A stretch of DNA of 64,000 nt from the NCBI GenBank assembly GCA_039586095.1, contig JBDHLB010000010.1, positions 7,108 through 71,107 of the forward strand, given 5' to 3'. Under the pieces are notes generated by a model, which worked only from the letters and a program-made list of their open reading frames with translations, did not search any database and was not told the origin of the DNA. Every line of letters starts with the position of its first letter. Within the stretch, counting starts at the first letter, position 1. Origin of the DNA: JBDHBD01 sp039586095. Its GTDB lineage: Bacteria; Gemmatimonadota; Gemmatimonadetes; Palauibacterales; Palauibacteraceae. Both the position numbers and the translations under genes were made by a program. Below, piece after piece: positions 1-7,690 of the stretch.

Positions 1-1226
1 TACACGAGTGAGGCGATGCCCAAGGAGATCTCGACCGCCGTGCTGCCGCGGCTGAGCGGAATGAAGAGAATCGCCCCGCCCACGAGCAGCGCCGCCCACA
101 CGAGGCTGAAGACGCGACCGACTCTGAGCATCGCGCGGTCATCGGAGGCGGTGCCGCGCAGCGGACCCCAGTAGTCGTACGCCGACGCGGAGGCCAGTGA
201 GTTCACCGACGAAGAGAGGCTGGACATCGCGGCCGCGAACACCGCGGCGATCAGCAGGCCGCGGAGCCCGCTCGGTAGCTCGGCCACGATGAACGTGGCG
301 AAGATCTCATCCGGACGCTCGAAGGCCCGACCCTGATAAAACACCCACAGTCCGACCCCCACGGCAAGAAAAAGCGCGAACTGGATCACGACGGCCAGAC
401 CGCTTCCGATCAGCGCGCGGCGGCTTGCCGCCAGGTTTCGACAGGTGAGCAACCGCTGCACGATGAGCTGGTCCGTGCCGTGCGATCCCATGGTGAGAAA
501 CGCGCCGCCCACCAATCCGGCCCAGAAGGTGTACGGCGTCGCGAGATCGAACGAGAAATCCAGCGCCTGTAGCTTCCCGGCTTCCGCGGCCTGCTCGAGG
601 ATCGCCGGGGCGCCGCCCGGCACCAGCTGCGCAAGCAGCAGGAGCGCGGCCAGGCCACCGAACAGGTAGAGCCCCATCTGGAGCGCATCCACCCACACGA
701 CGGCCCGGATCCCGCCCACGTAGGTGTACGTGAGAGTCGCGATCGCGATGACGGCGATCGACGCCGGGTAGGGCCAGCCCGTGATGAGCGCGAGCGGGAT
801 GGCCGTGGCAAACAGGCGTACTGAGTCCGCCAGCAGACGCGTCACCATGAAGATCCCGGAGGTGAGCCGTCGGGTCCCGCCTCCGAAGCGCTGCTCGAGC
901 AGCTGGTAGGCCGTGGTCAGATCGCCGCGGTAATAGGCGGGAAGAAGAACGGAGGCGACCACGATGCGGCCCACAACGTACCCGAGCGCAATCTGCAGAA
1001 AGCCGAACGTGCCCAGGTATGCCACCCCCGGGATGCTCAGAAAGGTGAGTGTGCTCGTCTCGGTCGCCACGACGGACAGCAGGACGGCCGCCCACGGGAG
1101 CTCACGATTGCCGAGGAAGTAGTCGCGACCGCCACGCTGATGACGCCCCAGCCAGGCGCCGAAGGCCACGACGCCGACGAGGTACAGGACGAGAACGCCC
1201 AGATCGAGCCCGCCCAGGCGGCTCAC
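1..1226 (-). CDS. Sodium:solute symporter (SSS family), C-terminus cut by window edge
   Basis: This is an inner-membrane Na+-coupled solute transporter. About 408 residues are visible and the protein runs off the left edge. The N-terminus reads GLDLGVLVLYLVGVVAFGAW, followed by the SSS-family stretch RDYFLGNRELPWAAVLLS and many hydrophobic segments. The family signature around GSHGTDQLIVQRLLTCR is present, as is AAAMSSLSSSVNSLAS. The GTG start overlaps the stop of the GH3/beta-lactamase gene (GTGA), with GGGAGG about 13 nt upstream. Substrate cannot be read from sequence. The coupling to murein-cleaving enzymes points to an amino sugar such as MurNAc or GlcNAc; an SSS transporter (MurT) has been proposed for MurNAc uptake in Tannerella. 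Confidence 0.9.
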   Translation of the reverse strand, partial: MSRLGGLDLGVLVLYLVGVVAFGAWLGRHQRGGRDYFLGNRELPWAAVLLSVVATETSTLTFLSIPGVAYLGTFGFLQIALGYVVGRIVVASVLLPAYYRGDLTTAYQLLEQRFGGGTRRLTSGIFMVTRLLADSVRLFATAIPLALITGWPYPASIAVIAIATLTYTYVGGIRAVVWVDALQMGLYLFGGLAALLLLAQLVPGGAPAILEQAAEAGKLQALDFSFDLATPYTFWAGLVGGAFLTMGSHGTDQLIVQRLLTCRNLAASRRALIGSGLAVVIQFALFLAVGVGLWVFYQGRAFERPDEIFATFIVAELPSGLRGLLIAAVFAAAMSSLSSSVNSLASASAYDYWGPLRGTASDDRAMLRVGRVFSLVWAALLVGGAILFIPLSRGSTAVEISLGIASLV

Positions 1227-4200
1227 CGTTTCGCTGTCGCCTCCCGGCCGGCGCACGTGCCAGCGGCCGACTTGCGCGCCGGCGCGCGAGCCGCGGTGCC
1301 TCCGAGCGCCCGGCACGGATCGTCATACACACCGGCCGCGATCGCCTCGTGCACGGCCCGGCGCAGCGGGATGTGCCGACGCTCGGCACGGGTCGGATTC
1401 ACCCGGTTCGTGAGCAGGACCACGAACAGGTCAAGCTCGGGGTCGATCCACAGACTCGTTCCGGTGAATCCCGTATGGCCGAAGGCACGTCCGGTCAGAC
1501 AGGCTCCTGCGGAAGAGTTCGTCGAGGACAGCTCCCAGCCCAGCGCCCGGGTCGCGTTTCCGTCGTGCCGGCGGGTGAATTCTGCCACGGCGTCGGCCGA
1601 GAACAGGCCGCTCGACTCGCCCCGCGCCGCGGCCAGCCACGCTTCGGCGAAGCGTGCCAGATCGCGAGCGGTGGAGAAGATCCCCGCGTGTCCAGCGACC
1701 CCACCCATTGCGTAGGCGTTCTCGTCGTGCACGACGCCGTGCACGTGCCTGTGACGGAAGACGGTGTCGATTTCCGTGGGGGCCACCCGTCCGAGCAGCG
1801 TCGGGTCGGGACGGTAGCCGGTGTCGGTCATGCCGAGCGGATCGAACACGTGGGTGGCTAGGAAGCGGTCGAGCGGCAGGCCCGACACCGCCTCTACGAC
1901 CCGACCCAGCGTGATGAACCCGAAATCGCTGTACAACGTCCGCGTCCCCGGCGGGTACACCGGCTCCAGCGCCGCGAGCGCCTCTCGGTAGGCCTCCGGA
2001 CCCTGGAGTTCCTTCCACCACGGGAGAAAGGGCGCCAACCCCCCGCGGTGAAGGAGCAGCTGCCGCAGCGTGACCTCGCTCTTCCACCCGCGCCCCCACT
2101 CCGGCAAATACGCGGACACGGGCGCGTCCAGGTGGGCCCGGCCATCCTGGGCCAACAGGAGCAGCGCCGATGTGGTCCCCACGACCTTGGTGAGGGAGGC
2201 GAGGTCGTAGAGTGTCGCCTCGGTCGCGGGGGCGGCGTCTTCGCTCCAATCCAGCGCTCCGTAGCCGCGCAGATGCACCAGACGCCCCTGCCGCCCGACG
2301 GCCAGCGCGGCACCCGGCGTGACCGAGTCCGAGACGGCGGCGTCCAGCAGCGCATCGGCCCGGCGCAGGGCGCTAGGGTCGAGGCCTGCGTCGATCGCGG
2401 CCTCGAACCCGACATCGGTCGGGTCATCGGGCCCCCGTGCCTCACCGGGGCCAGGGCGGGTCAAACCTTCGCCCACGCGGTGAAAGGGCGGCAGGGAGAT
2501 CGGCAGCCGACCGCCGATCGCGACTTGTCCGAGCAGGGCTTCGGCCGCGGCTCGCTGTGAGACGGGACGACCGCCCCACGCGAGCAGGTAGCTCCGGACG
2601 TCGGGCAGCTCGGTCAGCAGGTAGGGGCTGCCGAACGAGAGCAGCACGAGCGGCGTGTCCGATTCGTGTACGGCCTCCACGAAGCGCGCCAGCGTGGGTG
2701 GAGCGTCGACGGATCCTTCACCCGCCTTCGGGGGGAGATAGACGGAAACCAGCACGAGGTCGGCTCTCGCCGCGGCCTCGGCCAGCGAATCGACGGTGAC
2801 GCCTCGTGTCTCGGACGTGATTCGCGCCGAGCTCGGCGGCAAACCGGCCTCCGCCAGATGACCGTCGAATGCGAGGCCCGCGGCCAGGTCCGCCGGTCGG
2901 GAGAGTGTGAGGCTGAACACCTGGCGCGCCCGGCTTCGGTCGAGCGGCACGAGCCCATCACGGTCGCGTGCCAACGTGAGCGATCGGACCGCCGTAGTCT
3001 CGGCGAAAGCGGCATGCTCCTGAACGCCCACGACGTCGGCGACCCGCTCCAGTTCGACCATGCGGTTTGTCTGCAGCCCGGCCGCCGCCTTTGCCTCCAG
3101 CAGACGTCGCACCGAGGCGTCGATCCGGACTTCGCTCAATCGACCAGAGCGCACCGCCGTCACGATGGCGGCGATCGCCCGCTCGGGATCCTCGGGCATC
3201 AACACGACGTCCGCACCCGCCTCCACGGCGCGCACGGCCGCCTCGGCGCCACCATATCGGGAGACGATCGCGCCCATCTGCAGCGCGTCAGTGAACACGA
3301 TTCCCTCAAAGCCCAGCTCCTCGCGCAACAGCCCCGTGGTGAGGGCCGCGGACAGCGTCGCCGGCGGAGCGTCCGGCTCGATTACGGCCGGGACGGAAAG
3401 GTGGGCGGTCATCACCGCATCGACGCCGGCCTCGATCGCACGACGGAACGGGATCAGCTCGAGCGTGTCGAGCCTCGTGCGGTCGGCGCCCACCACCGGG
3501 AGCTCGAGATGGGAGTCCGTGCGCGTGTCGCCGTGACCGGGGAAGTGCTTGGCCGTGGACATGAGCCCGCCGTCGCGCATGCCCCGCACGTAGCCGATAC
3601 CCAACCGCGCGACCTGCTCGGGGTCTTCCCCGTAGGAGCGCGTGTTGATGATCGGGTTTGCGGGATTGCTGTTCACGTCCAGGACCGGGGCGAAGTTGAG
3701 GTGGACGCCGACGGCACGCGCCTCCCGCGCGGTGACTCGGCCCAACTCGTACGTGAAGGACTCGTCCCCGATCGCCCCGAAACCCATGGCCGGTGGAAAC
3801 TCCGTACCACCGCCCATCGGGATCATCCAGGGGATCGCCCATACGGCGCCCAATCGCGTGCCCGGACCGGCCTCGAAGTCGGCGGTCACCAGGAGCGGCA
3901 CCCGGGCCCGGGCCTGAAGTGCGTTGAGCTTTGCCGCGTACGAGTGCGGGAGGCCGATCGACACAGTCACGCCACCCAGCCCGTGATCCTCCACCAGACC
4001 CATGATTCGCCGGAACTCGGAATCCGTGGAGGACGCGTAGCCGCCGTCCATCCAGATGTTGACCAGCTGGCCCGCCTTTTCACGCAGCGACAGGGCCGCG
4101 AGGGTCGTGTCGACCCAGTGGCGGGCCTCGGCGTCGAGACGCGTGCGCGGACCGAGGAGCGTGTCGGAGCGAGCTGCCATTCCGACCGCGTTGCCGGGCG

Positions 4201-4327
4201 GCTCCAGCGTCCGCGCCTGCGTCCGAGCGCCCTGGCAGGTGAGGGCCGGCAAGCTGAGGGCGCCGACCAGCAACACCAGCTTTCGGCCCCGTCGGGCGCT
4301 CCCTACACTGCCCCGTGTCCCTCGCAC
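1223..4327 (-). CDS. GH3 beta-N-acetylhexosaminidase fused to serine beta-lactamase-like domain
   Basis: A two-domain, probably periplasmic enzyme of 1034 residues. A signal-like hydrophobic stretch lies at about residues 16-30 and ends LTCQG, a poor lipobox. Residues ~65-420 are a NagZ-type GH3 domain. The acid/base loop KHFPGHGDTRTDSH starts at K260, giving the D271-H273 dyad, and the nucleophile is D347 in VFTDALQMGAI. After a GH3 C-terminal region, residues ~650-1010 form a class-C-like serine hydrolase with S711-L-T-K714, YSD in place of the usual YxN, and GHTGFTG. Expected role: release of GlcNAc from muropeptides, plus an amidase or esterase activity like Bacillus AmiE. The GTG start is supported by AAGGAG 7 nt upstream. 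It is translationally coupled to the symporter and divergent from the NamZ-like gene. Confidence 0.9.
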   Translation of the reverse strand: MRGTRGSVGSARRGRKLVLLVGALSLPALTCQGARTQARTLEPPGNAVGMAARSDTLLGPRTRLDAEARHWVDTTLAALSLREKAGQLVNIWMDGGYASSTDSEFRRIMGLVEDHGLGGVTVSIGLPHSYAAKLNALQARARVPLLVTADFEAGPGTRLGAVWAIPWMIPMGGGTEFPPAMGFGAIGDESFTYELGRVTAREARAVGVHLNFAPVLDVNSNPANPIINTRSYGEDPEQVARLGIGYVRGMRDGGLMSTAKHFPGHGDTRTDSHLELPVVGADRTRLDTLELIPFRRAIEAGVDAVMTAHLSVPAVIEPDAPPATLSAALTTGLLREELGFEGIVFTDALQMGAIVSRYGGAEAAVRAVEAGADVVLMPEDPERAIAAIVTAVRSGRLSEVRIDASVRRLLEAKAAAGLQTNRMVELERVADVVGVQEHAAFAETTAVRSLTLARDRDGLVPLDRSRARQVFSLTLSRPADLAAGLAFDGHLAEAGLPPSSARITSETRGVTVDSLAEAAARADLVLVSVYLPPKAGEGSVDAPPTLARFVEAVHESDTPLVLLSFGSPYLLTELPDVRSYLLAWGGRPVSQRAAAEALLGQVAIGGRLPISLPPFHRVGEGLTRPGPGEARGPDDPTDVGFEAAIDAGLDPSALRRADALLDAAVSDSVTPGAALAVGRQGRLVHLRGYGALDWSEDAAPATEATLYDLASLTKVVGTTSALLLLAQDGRAHLDAPVSAYLPEWGRGWKSEVTLRQLLLHRGGLAPFLPWWKELQGPEAYREALAALEPVYPPGTRTLYSDFGFITLGRVVEAVSGLPLDRFLATHVFDPLGMTDTGYRPDPTLLGRVAPTEIDTVFRHRHVHGVVHDENAYAMGGVAGHAGIFSTARDLARFAEAWLAAARGESSGLFSADAVAEFTRRHDGNATRALGWELSSTNSSAGACLTGRAFGHTGFTGTSLWIDPELDLFVVLLTNRVNPTRAERRHIPLRRAVHEAIAAGVYDDPCRALGGTAARAPARKSAAGTCAGREATAKR

Positions 4328-4367
4328 TCAGCGCTCCTTCGGATGGAGGACCCTCGCGTTGCGCCCC

Positions 4368-5663
4368 ATGCCTTTCAGCGATCGGCAAGCTAGTCCGGCC
4401 GTGAGGCCGCGACAACGAAGCCTCCGGTTCAGGGACGTGTGGACGCTTTGCACGCTCTCCACGACGCTCTCTCTCGCCTGCGGGTCACCTCGTCCCGACG
4501 CCCGCGTGGCCGGGGCAACCGTTCGGCCGGGGATCGAGGTTCTGCTTGCCGACTCGGCCCACCTGGTTCGGGGCCGCGCGCTGGGGCTGATCACGAACCA
4601 CACGGGTGTGACGCGGGACCGCGCGACCACCATCGATGTGCTCGCCGCCTGGCCGGAAACGCGGCTGGTCGCGCTGTTCTCGCCGGAGCATGGCATTCGT
4701 GGAAGGGAGGAAGCGGGGGTCGCTGTCTCGTCCGGTGTCGACGCGACGACGGGGCTTCCGGTCCACTCGCTGTACGGCGAGACCCGAAAGCCCACCCCGG
4801 AGATGCTGAGGGACGTGGACGTGCTCGCGTTCGACATTCAGGACGTCGGGACCCGGTACTTCACGTACGTCTCGACGATGGCGCTCGCGATGGAGGCCGC
4901 TGCCGAGGCGGACATCCCGTTTGTCGTCCTCGATCGCCCCAACCCGCTGGGTGGCGCTCTCGTGCACGGCGGGGTGCTGGACACGGCGTACGCTTCGTTC
5001 GTTGGTCTGTATCCCGTGCCCGCACGACACGGCCTGACGGTCGGCGAGCTGGCGCGTCTGTTCAACGACCGCTTCGGGATCGGCGCGCGGCTTCACGTGG
5101 TCCCGACCAGCGGCTGGCGACGGGACGCGTGGTTCGACGAGACGGGACTGCCGTGGATCGCGCCTTCGCCCAACATGCCGTCGCTCGCGAGCGCCACGCA
5201 CTACCCCGGGGTCTGCCTGTTCGAGGGCACGAACCTGTCCGTGGGGAGAGGCACGGAGACTCCGTTTCAGGTGATCGGAGCCCCCTGGCTCGATGGTTCC
5301 GACCTGGCGGCGCGACTGAACGCGCGTGGGCTGGCCGGCGTGCGGTTCGAGCCGGTCACGTTCACACCGACAGCACCGGGGGATGGCAAGTTCGACGGTC
5401 AATCCGTGCAGGGGATCCGGTTCGTCGTCACCGATCGGGAGGCGTACGACCCGGTTCTCGCCGGCGTCGCGGCGCTACTCGACAGCCATCGCCTGTCCGG
5501 TGAGCGCTGGGCGTGGTCCGCCGAGCATTTCGACCGACTCGCGGGGACGGGCACGCGGCGGGCGGGGATCGACTCGGCGGCGACGCTCGAGGAGCTGACG
5601 GCCAGCTGGGATGCGCAGATCCTGGACTTCCGCGGACTGCGGCGACCCTACCTGATCTACTGA
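4368..5663 (+). CDS. NamZ-like exo-beta-N-acetylmuramidase (DUF1343), lipoprotein
   Basis: The DUF1343/GH171 family includes Bacillus NamZ, which removes MurNAc from non-reducing ends of murein fragments. Family landmarks are clear: LGLITNHTGV, FSPEHGIRG (with the conserved Glu), FDIQDVGTRYFTY, DRPNPLGG, NLSVGRGTETPFQ and a C-terminal RPYLIY. A lipid-attachment signal, LSLACGSP, implies an exported lipoprotein. The start is uncertain: ATG 4368 gives a long n-region, while GTG 4437 sits just before the hydrophobic core; neither has a well-spaced ribosome-binding site. The gene diverges from the GH3-beta-lactamase gene across a very short shared promoter region, consistent with joint control of murein salvage. 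Confidence 0.88.
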   Translation: MPFSDRQASPAVRPRQRSLRFRDVWTLCTLSTTLSLACGSPRPDARVAGATVRPGIEVLLADSAHLVRGRALGLITNHTGVTRDRATTIDVLAAWPETRLVALFSPEHGIRGREEAGVAVSSGVDATTGLPVHSLYGETRKPTPEMLRDVDVLAFDIQDVGTRYFTYVSTMALAMEAAAEADIPFVVLDRPNPLGGALVHGGVLDTAYASFVGLYPVPARHGLTVGELARLFNDRFGIGARLHVVPTSGWRRDAWFDETGLPWIAPSPNMPSLASATHYPGVCLFEGTNLSVGRGTETPFQVIGAPWLDGSDLAARLNARGLAGVRFEPVTFTPTAPGDGKFDGQSVQGIRFVVTDREAYDPVLAGVAALLDSHRLSGERWAWSAEHFDRLAGTGTRRAGIDSAATLEELTASWDAQILDFRGLRRPYLIY

Positions 5664-5694
5664 GTCGCCAATCCTACCCGATCTACCGAGGCGC
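5647..5694. repeat. Imperfect 22-bp direct repeat at the 3' end of the NamZ-like gene
   Basis: Positions 5647-5668 and 5673-5694 match at 19 of 22 bases with a 26-bp period. The first copy spans the terminal codons and stop of the NamZ-like gene; the second lies just outside it, between the two convergent genes. Confidence 0.6.
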
Positions 5695-5720
5695 TAACCC
5701 GCCGCCTTCGACCGATCCGT

Positions 5721-6599
5721 CTACTCAGGGACCAGAATCCGCCCCGCCAGGGGCTCGATCTCGGCCGAGATCGGCGTCTCGCCCTGCGGCTCCCCGTCCA
5801 CCTGGACCGCCAGCGGAGGATCCGATTCGATGCGGATCTCGCGCGCCTGGAGGAAGATCATTCGGTCATCCCCGCCGAACTGCCGGCGCGCCACACGCCA
5901 CACGATGCGCGCCATCTCGGGCAGGTTGCGGGGGGCGAAGACACAGACGTCCAGCAGGCCATCCTGGAAGGAGATGCGGGGACCCACCGTGAGCTCCACA
6001 GGCAGCGGACCGGCGCCCAGCTGCCCCACGTTCGCCAGCAGTACCATCGAAGCCCGCACGTTCAATTCGTGCCCGTCGGCTTCGATATGGAAGTCCGCAC
6101 TGGGCGGCGTCATCACCTGCTTGAGCCCGCTGACCAGGTAGGCCGCGAAGCCGAGGCGGTGCTTGAGCTCGGTCGTGGCCGCCGCCATCACCTCGGCGTC
6201 GAGCCCGGCGCCCGCGATGAGCGCGAAGTGTTCGCCGTCGATCCGCCCGAGGTCGACCGCCTCCACGCGGCCCTCCACCGCCACGCGCACCGCGCCTTCC
6301 AGCGACGCGGGGATCCCGAAGTTCAGGGCCAGTTGGTTCCCTGTGCCGAAGGGTACGATGGCCACCGGCACGGTGGTCCCTGCCGTGCCCTTGAGCGCCT
6401 GACCGATCGTGCCGTCGCCCCCCACCGCCACCACGGCGCGGTAGCCCGAGCGCGCCGCCTCGCGGGCCGCGACGAGCGCCTGCTCGGAACGGTCACACTC
6501 CACGATGTCGAACGGGACGTCGCGGGCCGCGAACGCGCCTCCCAGGCGCCTGCGGAGGCTGTCGGGCAGACCGCCGGCCGCCTTCGGGTTCACGAGCAC
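5721..6599 (-). CDS. Diacylglycerol kinase-family lipid kinase (YegS/DagK-like)
   Basis: Cytosolic lipid or sphingoid-base kinase fold. The N-terminal strand VLVNPKAAGG is followed by the nucleotide-binding VVAVGGDGTIGQALKG and FGTGNQLALNFGIP, then the C-terminal beta-sandwich with DGLLDVCVFAPRNL and VQVDGEP. About 292 residues, close to family length. GTG 6599 is the first conventional start codon after the htpX stop, but it begins inside the first beta strand and lacks a good ribosome-binding site. An in-frame CTG at 6638 has GAGGAGG 5 nt upstream and would restore ERFLVLVNP. The gene lies directly downstream of htpX, so co-transcription is likely. Substrate is unknown. Confidence 0.87.
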   Translation of the reverse strand: MLVNPKAAGGLPDSLRRRLGGAFAARDVPFDIVECDRSEQALVAAREAARSGYRAVVAVGGDGTIGQALKGTAGTTVPVAIVPFGTGNQLALNFGIPASLEGAVRVAVEGRVEAVDLGRIDGEHFALIAGAGLDAEVMAAATTELKHRLGFAAYLVSGLKQVMTPPSADFHIEADGHELNVRASMVLLANVGQLGAGPLPVELTVGPRISFQDGLLDVCVFAPRNLPEMARIVWRVARRQFGGDDRMIFLQAREIRIESDPPLAVQVDGEPQGETPISAEIEPLAGRILVPE

Positions 6600-6719
6600 G
6601 AGAAACCGCTCGCTCGTCGGGATGGGAAACCGGTTCAGAAGGGCCTCCTCGATCGTGCTCTCCGCGACCTGTTCACGGAAGCCGCGCGTCGCCGTGTCAC
6701 GTTCCGGACGATCCCGGCC

Positions 6720-7562
6720 TCAGACGGCACCCGCCAGCGTCTCCAGACGTCGAACGCGCTCCTCCGTCGGTGGGTGCGTACGAAACAGACCCGTGAAGCC
6801 GCCGCCCCCGCCTCTCAGCGGGTTCACGATGCACAGGTGCGCCGCTGCCGGGTTCACGTTCATCGGACGCCGCTCCGCTCCCCGCTCGAGGGCCCTCAAC
6901 GCGCTGGCCAGACCGAGCGGGTGGCCGCTGATCTCCGACCCTATGCGGTCGGCGCGGAACTCGCCGGCGCGGCTGATCGCCATCTGGATCAACATGGCCG
7001 CGAGCGGGGCGAGAACGAGCATCAAGATCGACCCGACCGCCCCCAGGGGGCCTCGATCCCGACCGCCGCCGAAGAAGAGTCCGAAGCGTGCCAGCATGAC
7101 GATCGCCGCCGACATCGTGGCTGCGACGGTACCGATCAGCATGTCGCGGTTCCTGATGTGCGCGAGCTCGTGCGCCAGGATCCCTTCGAGCTCCTCCCGG
7201 TTCACGAGCGGCAACAGACCTCGCGTCACGCAGACGACCGCTTTCTGGGGATTCCGCCCTGTCGCGAAAGCGTTCGGCTGCTCGGAGGGCGCGATCGCCA
7301 CGGTCGGCATCGGAAGCCCGGCGCGTTGCCGCAGCTGATCGACCATTTCGTACAGATCCGGCGCGTCTTTACGCTCGATGACCTGCGCGCGATACATCTT
7401 CAGCACGACGCGGTCGCTGAACCAGTAGCTGCCGACGTTGAACAACGCGGCGAAGATGAAGGCAAGGATCATGGCGTTCTGGCCACCGAAGTAGCCCGCG
7501 ACGGCTACGACGAGGGCCGTCAGCAACGCCATGAGCCCGAAAGTCTTGACGTAGTTTCCCAT
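6720..7562 (-). CDS. htpX: M48 family zinc metalloprotease HtpX
   Basis: Membrane-bound protease that degrades misfolded membrane proteins. About 280 residues. Two N-terminal membrane segments (FGLMALLTALVVAVAGYFG and MILAFIFAALFNVGSYWF) precede the zinc motif HELAHIRNRD; two further hydrophobic segments follow. The late Glu zinc ligand is expected in GEFRADRIGS, and the protein ends with the usual HPPTEERVRRL. ATG 7562 is chosen because GGGAGG lies about 10 nt upstream and the family N-terminus starts there; the open frame extends much further upstream without similarity. The gene follows tamB on the same strand and precedes the lipid kinase gene, which is in the same frame. Confidence 0.93.
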   Translation of the reverse strand: MGNYVKTFGLMALLTALVVAVAGYFGGQNAMILAFIFAALFNVGSYWFSDRVVLKMYRAQVIERKDAPDLYEMVDQLRQRAGLPMPTVAIAPSEQPNAFATGRNPQKAVVCVTRGLLPLVNREELEGILAHELAHIRNRDMLIGTVAATMSAAIVMLARFGLFFGGGRDRGPLGAVGSILMLVLAPLAAMLIQMAISRAGEFRADRIGSEISGHPLGLASALRALERGAERRPMNVNPAAAHLCIVNPLRGGGGGFTGLFRTHPPTEERVRRLETLAGAV

Positions 7563-7690
7563 GCTGCGGTCGCCTCCCATCAAAGGGTTCCGGGGTCGCA
7601 CCAATCTACCCCCGAAGAGGGGATTCGTCTCGTTCCGAGGCAGATGTGTCTTCTGTGTCTTCGCGAGGCTGGATGCCTCTCGGGCCGGCT

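Noticed and set aside
2666..4393. Long open frame on the plus strand opposite the GH3 gene
   Set aside because: GC-driven shadow frame: rich in Arg/His, no domain or ribosome-binding site, and fully covered by a recognisable gene on the other strand.
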